A stretch of DNA of 23,572 nucleotides from Fen-1467 sp035519475 (GTDB lineage Bacteria > Verrucomicrobiota > Verrucomicrobiia > Opitutales > Opitutaceae): assembly GCA_035519475.1 (NCBI GenBank), contig DATIWI010000221.1, positions 1 through 23,572 on the forward strand, given 5' to 3'. Positions within the stretch are counted from its first letter, which is position 1, and each line of letters starts with the position of its first letter. Of the stretch, positions 6,783 through 14,383 are shown in pieces. A program made the position numbers and the translations under genes. The notes beneath the pieces were generated by a model. That model saw only the letters and a program-made list of their open reading frames with translations, did no database searches and was not told where the DNA came from.

Positions 6783-9329
6783 ATGAAAGCTGGCTGGCTG
6801 GTTCGCTCCCTCCTTTGGTCCGCCCTGCTCTTCGCCACGGAGGCGGGAGGCCTGGCGCAGATGCGTCCGGTGGCGAAATACAAGGGAGAGATGCTGCCGG
6901 TCGTCGATTGCGACGACGTCTACCTCTATGTCCTCAAGGACGGCCACAAGAAGGAAACGGGCTACGGGGACTACACGATCCAACCAGCCCCGGCATTCGG
7001 CGCCGGCTTCGTCGAAATCCAAAACATCAAGGTTGACCTCGACCCGCTCAAGAATGCGACCGCCCGCGAACGTGCGAAAACGGACAGCGTCAATTTCCGC
7101 TACGAAGCCGACTTGTCTGCCGACCGCGACCTCCGGCAGTGCTTCGCGCTCCTGACGTTCGCGGCCAAGGGATCTGTCGGCACCTGGTTCGCCCAGGTGG
7201 GCCGGTTGCGCAAGGGGGTGGCGAAGCATGTGCAGATCGCGTTTCGGGATCGCGTGGATTCGGTGGGCTTCCTGCACGTCTTCTCCGAGGGCGCGGAAAT
7301 CCCGTCCTCGCAGGCTCAGAAGCCCTATGACCTCAAGGCGTACTATGCCTCCCTGCTCCGCGGCTCGTCCGCGCCGTCGGCGCTGGAGTTGCTGAAAACC
7401 GAATCGATCTTCCCCCACGTCCTCTCCCGCGACGGCCGCCGGTTGGCGACGCTCCGGGACCGGGATACGCACTATTCGCTGATCGGGTACGACCTCGAGG
7501 CGAAGAAGCTCCTGTGCGACGTCCGCGTGGGCAGCTACGAGGACCTCATCACGGGGCTCACCTGGGTCTCCGACCACGAAGTCGTGTACATCTCCAATCG
7601 GGACTTCGCCTTCGACTTCGATTACTACTGGCCGGATTTCCGGCATCGGGAGCTCATGCTGCTGGATGTAAACACCGGCAAATTCGAGACGATCCGGGAT
7701 CGGGTCGACACCGTCGTCATGTCCCTGACGAGCCAGCCGGAGATTCTGGTCGTGCGGGATTTCAAGTATGGAGTTGGCAGCTGGGTTACCAAGTTCAACG
7801 TCCGGACGCGCAAGGAAGTCGGATCGGAGGACTCGGGCGACGGCCTGACTATGTTCGACCGCAATGGCAACCAGCGGCTGCTCTACCGCCAGGAGGGGAC
7901 CAAGGCGCACTATGAGTTCAAGCCGACGCCCACCTCGCGGTGGAAGGATCTCGATTCGTGCGTGAAGACGCCGGGCTTGACGTTCGATGTGGCCGCCAAG
8001 GACGTGCTGGATCGTGTCGCCGATATTCACGGGCTCGGGCCGGACGGTGACATCCTCTACATTTCGTCCCGCCTCAACAGCGATGTCTTCCAACTCGCCG
8101 CCTTCAGCATGTCCGAGGGCGTCGTCAAGCAGACGATCGCCTCCATTCCGCGATACGATCTCACCGACAACGATTTTGGCCTGACGCGGCTGTTGTTCCG
8201 GAAAGCCTCGCCGGAGCTCATCGGCGTCATCTACGAGGCTTCGAAGCCCGCGGTGACCTGGTTGGATCCAGGTTTCAGCGCGGTGCAACGTTCGATCGAC
8301 AAGACATTCCCCGATCACGTCAACGTGCCGATCGACTGGTCGGAGGATGGGAGCGCGTTCATCTATTTCTCCTCCAGCGACCAGGACCCGGGCACCTTCT
8401 ACTCCTATCGGCCGCTGGAGTCAGTCCTGATGCCGCTGCTGGTGCTCGGCGACCGGCTGAAGGGGAAGAAGCTCGCGACGACCGTGCCCATCGATTTCGC
8501 CGCCCGGGACGGTGCGGTGATCCACGCCTACGTGACGACTCCCCCGGAGCCGCCGGCCGCCGGCCTGCCGCCGTTGGTGGTCGACATCCACGGCGGACCG
8601 ATGGCGCGCGACGAGTGGGGCTTCGATGCCGAGCGGCAATTCCTGGCCACGCGGGGCTATGTTGTGCTTCAAGTCAACTACCGCGGCTCCTCCGGCTACG
8701 GCGCGAAATACCAGAGCGCCGGGCTCCGCGCCCGGTTGGACACCGTGGTCATCGACGACATCGCCGACGGCGTCCGGCAATTGATCAAGGACGGCAAGGT
8801 CGATCCCGCCCGGGTCGGGGTTATCGGCGCCAGCTTCGGCGGCTGGGCCACGTACATGAGCCTGATCCGGTATCCCGAGCTCTACCGGGCGGGCGTGGCC
8901 ATCTCCGCCATCTCCCACTGGCGCAATTTCCTGAAGAAGGACCGTTGGAAATCCTGGCGGAAGGTCAGCTACGTCTTTTGGCGATCCCTGCTGGACCGCC
9001 AGGACTTCAAGAACGACGAACCGCTCATCGATCCTTATCTGCGGGCGGCGGAGATCAAGCAGCCCATCTACATCATCCACGGCGAAAACGACTACATCGT
9101 CGATGCGGACGAGGCGAAGATGATGGTCAAGGCCCTGCGGAAGACCAACCCCCACGTGGAATCGCTCTACTTTCCGGCGACGGGCCACACCTACGATGAA
9201 TGGTCGTTCGTCGACAAGGTGCGCCGCCTGAACGAAATTGGCGGCTTCCTCGACCGTTACCTGCAGGCCGACCAGCCGGCCAAACCTGCCGGCGACAAAG
9301 GGCAAGCCAACGCGGGCCCTGGCTCCTGA
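6783..9329 (+). CDS. Secreted S9 family serine peptidase (prolyl oligopeptidase type)
   Basis: The protein has 848 residues with an N-terminal signal peptide (MKAGWLVRSLLWSALLFATEAGGLAQ). Residues about 200-560 are the beta-propeller region with repeated short strands (for example SHVLSRDGRRLATL-like and IYFSSSDQDPGTF segments). Residues about 585-835 are the alpha/beta-hydrolase domain: IHGGP oxyanion region, nucleophile S684 in GASFGGWA, D770 in HGENDYIVD and H802 in ATGHTYDEW. The triad is complete, so the enzyme should be active on small peptides in the periplasm or outside. It starts 63 bp after the cytochrome stop on the same strand; the AAGGAAG upstream is rather far from the ATG for a ribosome site. 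Length exceeds the usual 650-700 residues because of an extra N-terminal region (about 30-170) that I do not recognise. Confidence 0.92.
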   Translation: MKAGWLVRSLLWSALLFATEAGGLAQMRPVAKYKGEMLPVVDCDDVYLYVLKDGHKKETGYGDYTIQPAPAFGAGFVEIQNIKVDLDPLKNATARERAKTDSVNFRYEADLSADRDLRQCFALLTFAAKGSVGTWFAQVGRLRKGVAKHVQIAFRDRVDSVGFLHVFSEGAEIPSSQAQKPYDLKAYYASLLRGSSAPSALELLKTESIFPHVLSRDGRRLATLRDRDTHYSLIGYDLEAKKLLCDVRVGSYEDLITGLTWVSDHEVVYISNRDFAFDFDYYWPDFRHRELMLLDVNTGKFETIRDRVDTVVMSLTSQPEILVVRDFKYGVGSWVTKFNVRTRKEVGSEDSGDGLTMFDRNGNQRLLYRQEGTKAHYEFKPTPTSRWKDLDSCVKTPGLTFDVAAKDVLDRVADIHGLGPDGDILYISSRLNSDVFQLAAFSMSEGVVKQTIASIPRYDLTDNDFGLTRLLFRKASPELIGVIYEASKPAVTWLDPGFSAVQRSIDKTFPDHVNVPIDWSEDGSAFIYFSSSDQDPGTFYSYRPLESVLMPLLVLGDRLKGKKLATTVPIDFAARDGAVIHAYVTTPPEPPAAGLPPLVVDIHGGPMARDEWGFDAERQFLATRGYVVLQVNYRGSSGYGAKYQSAGLRARLDTVVIDDIADGVRQLIKDGKVDPARVGVIGASFGGWATYMSLIRYPELYRAGVAISAISHWRNFLKKDRWKSWRKVSYVFWRSLLDRQDFKNDEPLIDPYLRAAEIKQPIYIIHGENDYIVDADEAKMMVKALRKTNPHVESLYFPATGHTYDEWSFVDKVRRLNEIGGFLDRYLQADQPAKPAGDKGQANAGPGS

Positions 9330-9769
9330 ACGGAACAGCTTGGAGTCTGGCCGTGGGAGCCTGCCTGCAGGCGAAAATCATGGCTGGCCACAGAGTACAT
9401 AGAGCCGAGCCAAGAGGACACGGAGCATAGTTTGAATGTAGGAGCGGCTTCACGCCGCGATGTCAGCGCCTTGGCCGCCAAGAGCCACCAGCAGCCCGAA
9501 GCCCGGGCGACCACGCCGGGCACAGCTCTCGGCCAGATCCGCTCGGCCGGGCAGGCGGGCAACCGCCTTGGCGGCGCGCGGCGGCCCGCTCGATCAAGAG
9601 TCACGCTTCGACGTCTTGGTCTGCCCGGGTTCTCCCCTAGCCGCGTGGCGTCCCCGGCAATCCACCTTGGGACAGTTGGGCGCGCCCCCGGGGCGATAGG
9701 GCTCAGCTGCCGATCGCGTATTCGTTGGCGAAATCGCGAGCCTGATGGAGGTTAGGCGCTCCCGATCAT
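9330..9769. other. Repeat-rich spacer, no gene seen
   Basis: No convincing coding frame. It contains the palindrome GCCTGCCTGCAGGC near 9360, a CCACAGAG...ACACGGAG stretch near 9390-9425, and the GTAGGAGCGGCTTCACGCCG type hairpin at 9437-9458. All are typical of short dispersed repeats. No U-rich terminator is obvious after the peptidase gene. Confidence 0.5.
9437..9458. repeat. GTAGGAGCGGC-type hairpin repeat
   Basis: GTAGGAGCGGCTTCACGCCG contains a GCGGC/GCCGC stem (9444-9448 with 9454-9458) and a 5-nt loop. Similar extragenic palindromes are common in GC-rich bacteria. It has only one copy in this window. Confidence 0.5.
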
Positions 9770-9785
9770 TGGCATAAGGGTTGCT
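9770..9785 (+). promoter_or_regulatory. Sigma-54 (RpoN) promoter, -24/-12 elements
   Basis: TGGCATAAGGGTTGCT matches the consensus TGGCACGNNNNTTGCW with exact spacing: GG at 9771-9772 and GC at 9783-9784 are 10 nt apart. Transcription should start near 9796, about 50 nt before the TonB start. It lies on the correct strand just upstream of the TonB-like gene. An enhancer-binding protein would be needed; none is seen in the window. Confidence 0.65.
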
Positions 9786-9832
9786 TAATGCAGCCGGCCA
9801 CGGCGCGATCTTTGGCGATCTGCCCGCGGCCG

Positions 9833-9838
9833 AAGGGA
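9833..9838 (+). promoter_or_regulatory. Ribosome binding site deciding the TonB start
   Basis: AAGGGA lies 7 nt before the ATG at 9846 but only 1 nt before the in-frame ATG at 9840, which favours 9846. Confidence 0.6.
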
Positions 9839-9845
9839 AATGCAT

Positions 9846-10541
9846 ATGATCAATAACTTACATATCAAGAGACGTCGGTTCGTGCGGATAGAAACTGTCA
9901 TGAGCGGCTTGATCTCAGCCGCATTCATGGCCGGCCTGCTTCTCGGCTTCAACGGGCACCCGACGGCGCCTAAACACCGGAGCGCCGTGCTCGACGATGC
10001 GGTCGAGATCGAGATGCCAGCGCTCGCGGCCGAGCCGCCCGAGGTCGAGAAAGTCGAAGACCTTCCTGCCGAGGATGAGGCCCAGCCGGCGGCCTACGCG
10101 CCTCCCTCGTTGGTCGACATTCCGACCATCGCGCCCGACGCGACTTTTGTGCAGGAAATCGCCCCGCCGCCACCCCCGGGCATCGACCAGCCGAAAGACC
10201 TCGTGACGATTCCTCCACCGGGCTCCGGCAGCTTCGCGGGCCATCGGGCGCAGGTCTTTGACCTTTCCCAACTCGACCAGAAGCCCGTGGTCCGCATCCA
10301 GAACCCGCCGGTCTTTCCCGCGGACATGCGCCGCCGGGGAATCAGCGGGGAGGTCAACATCCGCTTCATCGTGGACCCCGATGGCAACGTGCGCGATCCC
10401 GAGGTGGTCAGCGCAACCAATTTCGAGTTCCAGGTCGCGGCCCTGCAGGCGGTCAGCAAGTGGAAGTTCCGTCCCGGCCGCCGCAACGGGCGCAGCGTGA
10501 GCACGTGGATGACCGAAGACCTCGGCTTCCAGCTCGAATGA
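9846..10541 (+). CDS. Energy transducer TonB-like protein
   Basis: The protein has 231 residues: MINNLHIKRRRFVRIE, one membrane anchor (about 18-36, VMSGLISAAFMAGLLLGF), an acidic proline-rich linker (EPPEVEKVEDLP..., PPPPPG at about 113) spanning the periplasm, and a C-terminal TonB domain (about 150-231) with FPADMRRRGISGEVNIRFIVDPDG and a WKFRPGRRNG ending. It would couple the proton motive force, through an ExbBD complex not encoded here, to outer-membrane receptors. The start is set by the AAGGGA ribosome site. A strong sigma-54 promoter match lies about 60 bp upstream, unusual for TonB genes, which are often iron-regulated. It stands alone, convergent with the ABC permease gene. No receptor gene is adjacent. 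Confidence 0.9.
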   Translation: MINNLHIKRRRFVRIETVMSGLISAAFMAGLLLGFNGHPTAPKHRSAVLDDAVEIEMPALAAEPPEVEKVEDLPAEDEAQPAAYAPPSLVDIPTIAPDATFVQEIAPPPPPGIDQPKDLVTIPPPGSGSFAGHRAQVFDLSQLDQKPVVRIQNPPVFPADMRRRGISGEVNIRFIVDPDGNVRDPEVVSATNFEFQVAALQAVSKWKFRPGRRNGRSVSTWMTEDLGFQLE

Positions 10542-10606
10542 GCGCGAGGCTCATGCGCCCTCAGCCAGAGTCCACTGGGAGCATCTTCGAACAATCGGAC
10601 GCATCG

Positions 10607-10668
10607 TGTAGCCGGGGTCGCCGACCCTGGTGCCTCTTCGATCACCGGCCTCAACGAGGCCGGCTACA
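10607..10668. repeat. 62-bp element with 9-bp terminal inverted repeats and two internal hairpins
   Basis: The ends TGTAGCCGG (10607-10615) and CCGGCTACA (10660-10668) are perfect inverted copies. Inside are GGGTCG-C-CGACCC (10615-10627) and GGCCTC-AAC-GAGGCC (10647-10661). This is a BIME-like compound hairpin, placed between convergent genes, where it may also stabilise or terminate transcripts. Confidence 0.75.
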
Positions 10669-10766
10669 ACGCTCTGCGCTTTAACCTAGATCGAATTCGC
10701 TCCCGGTCGGCGCCAAATCGCGCGCCGCGAACCCGTCCCGCGGGCCGCACGGTCAATCGCAGGGAT

Positions 10767-10840
10767 GTCACGTAATATGTGACGTCCTGTTCTTTCGATT
10801 TCCCGGCGGTCGATCGGAAACATGTCACTTATTACGTGAC
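10767..10840. repeat. Inverted pair of GTCACGTAATA palindromes
   Basis: GTCACGTAATATGTGAC (10767-10783) and GTCACTTATTACGTGAC (10824-10840) match at 16 of 17 positions when one is reverse-complemented. Each is itself nearly palindromic (GTCAC...GTGAC). The pair could fold as one long hairpin. The AT-rich centres stand out from the GC-rich surroundings. Confidence 0.8.
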
Positions 10841-11015
10841 ATGTCAGAGAACGGAGGAAGAAGAACAGAGATCCGAGGCCAGAGGCCAGCTTGCCGCGCC
10901 GTAGCGCTTGGGCGAAGGCGGGAGGCCGGACGTCGGAGGTCGGAGGCCAGAGGTTCGAGGTTAGGGGGCAGAAGGCCGGACCGAGAGGCAGGAGCCCGCA
11001 AGGCAGCGCGGCCGG

Positions 11016-13697
11016 CTACTCGTTGCGCAGCGCCACCAGCGGGTTCACCCGCAGCGCCCGCCAGGCCGGGACCGCCACCGACAGAACCGCGACTACTACG
11101 GTAACGAGCGCCGTGCCCACGTAGACCACGGGGTCGGCGGGATGGAGCGTCGTGAACAGAGCCGCGGCGATCCGTGCCAGCAGGCCGGCGATGACCGATC
11201 CGATGATCACGCCGGCCACGGCGAGACCCAGGCCCTGCCGCAGCACCAGCGTCAGCACGTCGGCGGGCTTGGCGCCCAGCGCCATCCGGATGCCGATCTC
11301 GGCCGTGCGCTGCGCCACCGAATACGCCATGACGCTGTAGAGCCCCATTGCGGCCAGGGCGAGCCCCACCGACGCGAGCAGACTCAGCATGCTCGCGGCG
11401 AGCTTCTGGCCGAAGAGCGATCCCGCGATGTACTCGGTCATCGGCTGGGCGTCGAAGAGGGTGAGCGCCGGATCGATCGCCGCCGCCGCCCGCCGGACCG
11501 CGGCAATCGTCTCCGCCGCCGGGCCGCTGGTGCGCACGTGGAAGGTCAGCCCGTACTCCGGACGATACTCCTGGCGCATGGGAATGTAGAAGAAGGGCAG
11601 CGCGCCCTCGGCGACGTGGTGGATCTTGATGTCCTTGACTACGCCCACGATGGTGAACCACCGGCCCCAGCCGTGCACCTTGCGCCCGATGACGCCGCCC
11701 TGCGGGATGAACCGGCGCACGAACTCCTCGCTGACGATCATCACATCGGGCGCCCCCGCGCCGTCCCGCAGATCAAAGTCGCGGCCCTCGACCCGCGGAA
11801 TCTTCATGACCTCGAAGTAGCCCGGCCCGATCAAGTTCCGGTAGGTTTTCATGTTCTCGCCCGGCGCCGGCTGGTAGCCCTCGACCTGCAGGTCCTCCCA
11901 ATTGCCGCCGTGGAACCCGAGCGGCGGCGAATCCGCATAGCTCGCTCCGGTCACGCCCGGCTGCTGCCCCAGCATCTCGGTCATGCGCTGGCAGAAGGAG
12001 TCCGCCTGCTGCCGCGTGTAGCCCGCAGTGGACAGGTTGAACTGCGCCAGCACCTGCCCTTCGGGCGCGAAGCCCGGCGCCAGCGCGCGCGATTCCTGGA
12101 AGCTCTTGAGAAACATGGCCGCGCCCACCAGCGCGACGACCGCCAGCGCCACCTCTGCGACGACGAACACGCCGCGCAGGCGGTGCGAGGGCGCGCCCGC
12201 CGCCCCGCTCCGGCCGCCCGCTTTCAGCACCTCGTTGAGGTTCGCGCGCGCGGCGTGCAGGGCCGGCGCGAGCCCGGCGGCCGCCGCGACGGCCGCAGCC
12301 AACAGCATGGTGAATCCAAAAACCCCGCCGGCCAGCGGCGGTTGCACGAGGGCCGGCGTTGCGACCGCCGGCAGCAGCCAGGGCAGCGTGCCGCCGAGCC
12401 ACGCGGCGATCACCAGGCCGAGCGCGGCCCCTGCCAGGGCCAGGACGAACGACTCGACCAGCAACTGGCGCGCGAGCCGCCGCCGCCCGGCGCCCAGCGC
12501 GAGGCGGATGCTGAACTCCTTCTGGCGCGCGGTGGCGCGCGCGAGCTGCAGGTTCGCCACGTTCGCGCACACGATGAGCAAGAGCACGATGCTCGCGGCC
12601 ATCAGGATCGTCATCGGCTTCAGCATGATTTGCTGCGGCCCGAAGTGCCACCGCCACAACGGCACGACCGCGGCGCCGACGCCCCGGTCCTCGACGTTGC
12701 GCCGCGCCATGAAGCCCGCCAGCGCCGCCGCTTCGCCGCCGGCCTGGTCGATTGTGACGCCCGGCTTGAGCCGGGCCAGCATCGTGAAATTGCGCGTGTT
12801 GCGATCATCCAGCATCCACGTGCCGGTGTGCGTCACCTCGCCGTACATCGTCAGCGGCACCCAGACCTGGTAGGCAAGCCCGGGCTGCGTGCCGCAAAAA
12901 CCCGCGGGCGCCACGCCGATGATCGTGAAAGGCACGCGATTGACGCGCAGGGTCGAACCGATCGCCGCCGGACTCGCCTGGTAGCGCGCCTGCCAGAACG
13001 CGCGGCTGATCACCGCCACCGGATGGGCGTTCTGCGCGTCGGTGCGTTCCTCCGGACCGAAGAACCGCCCCGCCGCGGGAACCACGCCGAGCACGTCGAA
13101 GAAGTTGCCCGAAACCAGCTCGCACCACACGCGCTCGCTGGCGCGCTCGTCGCCGACCGCGAGCGCGCCGCGCCCGATGGCCGCGAGATCCAGGAGCTTG
13201 AGGTGGTCGCGGTAGTCGCGGAAATCGAGGTACGAGGTCGTCAGCGCCTCGCCGGCGCCGTTGCCGGCATCGGCGAAATTCTCCACCGCCACCAGCCGCG
13301 CCGGATCGGCCGCGCCCGGCAGGGGGTCGAAGCGCAGCACGCGGATCCAGCTGAAAAGCGCGGCGTTGGCGCCGATGCCGAGCGCGAGGATCACGACTGT
13401 CGCGGCGGTGAACCCGGGGGCCTTCAGCAGCGACCGCACCGCGATCCGGAAATCCCGGGCCAGTTGCTCCAGCCACACCAGGGTCCGCTCGTCGCGGTAG
13501 GCCTCCTTGATCTGCTCCACCCCGCCGAACTGCCGCAGGGCCGCGGCCTGTGCCTCGCCCGGCGCCATCCCCTCCGCGCGGTTCGCCTCCGCCATCATCT
13601 CCAGATGCTGCCGGATCTCCGCCGCAAGGACGGCCTCGAACTTGCGTTTGCTGAACAGGGCGCCCAGGCGAAAGAAAAACTGGCGGAGTCGGTGCAT
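11016..13697 (-). CDS. ADOP-type duplicated ABC transporter permease (MacB/FtsX family)
   Basis: The protein has 893 residues. An N-terminal cytoplasmic prefix (about 1-80, FEAVLAAEIRQHLEMMAEANRAEGM and QFGGVEQIKEAYRDER) is the permease prefix found in acidobacterial duplicated orphan permeases. Then come two MacB-like halves: a membrane segment at about 96-118 with a periplasmic core to about 350; FtsX helices at about 365-490 containing RQKEFSIRLALGAGRRRLARQLL; a second periplasmic core at about 530-740; and FtsX helices at about 770-885 containing RTAEIGIRMALGAKPADVL. No ATPase gene is nearby, consistent with the orphan label. It likely acts as a mechanotransmission-type permease at the inner membrane; substrate is unknown. 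The PadR regulator gene precedes it by 48 bp on the same strand, the standard arrangement for this family. Confidence 0.93.
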   Translation of the reverse strand: MHRLRQFFFRLGALFSKRKFEAVLAAEIRQHLEMMAEANRAEGMAPGEAQAAALRQFGGVEQIKEAYRDERTLVWLEQLARDFRIAVRSLLKAPGFTAATVVILALGIGANAALFSWIRVLRFDPLPGAADPARLVAVENFADAGNGAGEALTTSYLDFRDYRDHLKLLDLAAIGRGALAVGDERASERVWCELVSGNFFDVLGVVPAAGRFFGPEERTDAQNAHPVAVISRAFWQARYQASPAAIGSTLRVNRVPFTIIGVAPAGFCGTQPGLAYQVWVPLTMYGEVTHTGTWMLDDRNTRNFTMLARLKPGVTIDQAGGEAAALAGFMARRNVEDRGVGAAVVPLWRWHFGPQQIMLKPMTILMAASIVLLLIVCANVANLQLARATARQKEFSIRLALGAGRRRLARQLLVESFVLALAGAALGLVIAAWLGGTLPWLLPAVATPALVQPPLAGGVFGFTMLLAAAVAAAAGLAPALHAARANLNEVLKAGGRSGAAGAPSHRLRGVFVVAEVALAVVALVGAAMFLKSFQESRALAPGFAPEGQVLAQFNLSTAGYTRQQADSFCQRMTEMLGQQPGVTGASYADSPPLGFHGGNWEDLQVEGYQPAPGENMKTYRNLIGPGYFEVMKIPRVEGRDFDLRDGAGAPDVMIVSEEFVRRFIPQGGVIGRKVHGWGRWFTIVGVVKDIKIHHVAEGALPFFYIPMRQEYRPEYGLTFHVRTSGPAAETIAAVRRAAAAIDPALTLFDAQPMTEYIAGSLFGQKLAASMLSLLASVGLALAAMGLYSVMAYSVAQRTAEIGIRMALGAKPADVLTLVLRQGLGLAVAGVIIGSVIAGLLARIAAALFTTLHPADPVVYVGTALVTVVVAVLSVAVPAWRALRVNPLVALRNE

Positions 13698-13745
13698 GGC
13701 GAGTCGAGGTGGGACGCAGCGGGGCGGGGCCAGCGCGGGCGCGTC

Positions 13746-14078
13746 CTAGGTCGTCTTGAGCATCAGGTTGATCGTCTGCGAGAGGAGCGCCCACTGGGCG
13801 GTCTCCTCCTGCAATTGCTTCCGGCCGGCCGGAGTCAGCGCGTAGTAGCGCGCCTGCCGGTGGTTGTCCGAAACACCCCACTCCGCCTTCACCCAGCCGC
13901 GCGCCTCCAGCCGGCAGAGCGCGGGATAAATCGAGCCCATCTCAACCTGGAACACCCCCTTCGACATCTGCCGGAGGCGCACCGACAGGCCGAAGCCGTG
14001 CATCGGCTCGAGCTGGAGCGCCTTCAGGATCAGCATGTCGAGGGTTCCCTGGAGCAGGTCGGATTTTTCAGCGGGCAT
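13746..14078 (-). CDS. PadR-family transcriptional regulator
   Basis: The protein has 110 residues: MPAEKSDLLQGTLDMLILKALQLEPMHGFGLS, with GSIYPALCRLEARGWVKAEW (winged-helix wing), YYALTPAGRKQLQEE and a C-terminal dimerisation helix. This is the short PadR type paired with ADOP permeases. A ribosome site AAGGAAG sits a few bases before the ATG at 14078. It starts the two-gene minus-strand operon with the permease and probably represses it. The palindrome TGTTCTGAACA 15 bp upstream of its start is a candidate operator. The inducing ligand is unknown; relatives respond to phenolics or drugs, but that cannot be read from sequence. Confidence 0.93.
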   Translation of the reverse strand: MPAEKSDLLQGTLDMLILKALQLEPMHGFGLSVRLRQMSKGVFQVEMGSIYPALCRLEARGWVKAEWGVSDNHRQARYYALTPAGRKQLQEETAQWALLSQTINLMLKTT

Positions 14079-14092
14079 GGGCTTCCTTCAGA

Positions 14093-14103
14093 TGTTCTGA
14101 ACA
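14093..14103. promoter_or_regulatory. Palindromic operator candidate TGTTCTGAACA
   Basis: A perfect 5+1+5 inverted repeat, 15 bp upstream of the PadR start and therefore in its leader. Autoregulation by PadR is inferred from position only; the sequence also resembles generic GTTC/GAAC operators. Confidence 0.4.
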
Positions 14104-14130
14104 AGCGTCGGTGACGGCTCTCCTTTAGAA

Positions 14131-14136
14131 TGTCAA
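14131..14136 (-). promoter_or_regulatory. Possible -35 box TTGACA of the PadR operon
   Basis: On the minus strand TTGACA reads from 14136 to 14131, about 55 bp before the PadR ATG. No good -10 hexamer is found 16-18 bp downstream, so the call is weak. Confidence 0.3.
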
Positions 14137-14185
14137 TAGGAAAGCGCACGATCGGGAACGGACGCGGCGGCAGGCCGGCCCGCGC

Positions 14186-14233
14186 CCCGGCGCGGGGTTC
14201 CCCGCCGTCGAGCGCTTGCCGCCCCGCGCCGGG
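14186..14233. repeat. 12-bp inverted repeat, 24-nt loop
   Basis: CCCGGCGCGGGG (14186-14197) and CCCCGCGCCGGG (14222-14233) are perfect inverted copies. It lies between divergent genes, so it is not a terminator for either. It could be a leader structure or dispersed repeat. Confidence 0.6.
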
Positions 14234-14383
14234 ACGTCCCGCCCGCCGCGTAACCAACCAACCGCGAAAACGTCTCTTCAGCAGGTCTCTTCTGAACCTT
14301 CTCCCCCTTCCGGCTTGATTGACTCCCTGACTGCGCCCGGCCAGATTCCCCTCGACCGCGGTTCGGGACCGTAGCGTCGAATC

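Larger units (their letters stand above)
10542..11015. other. Convergent spacer packed with repeats
   Basis: This 474-bp gap between the 3' ends of the TonB and permease genes has no convincing gene. It holds a paired-hairpin element (10607-10668), an inverted pair of palindromes (10767-10840) and a purine-rich low-complexity stretch (about 10842-11000) with repeated GAGGCCAGAGG. GCTTGCCGCGCCG at 10888-10900 recurs at 17924-17936. Confidence 0.7.
14079..14383. other. Divergent promoter region with large inverted repeat
   Basis: The 305-bp spacer between the PadR operon (minus) and the exported-protein gene (plus) should contain both promoters. It holds the TGTTCTGAACA operator candidate, a TTGACA on the minus strand, a 12-bp inverted repeat with a 24-nt loop, and a GGGACGTCCC palindrome (14231-14240). 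No gene is seen. Confidence 0.6.

Noticed and set aside
5408..7036. 542-codon plus-strand frame overlapping the cytochrome gene
   Set aside because: The overlapping frame has nine CXXCH motifs; this one is arginine/proline-rich and begins in a repeat.
11142..14114. 990-codon plus-strand open frame opposite the permease and PadR
   Set aside because: Histidine/arginine-rich shadow with no domain; the opposite strand has two clear families.
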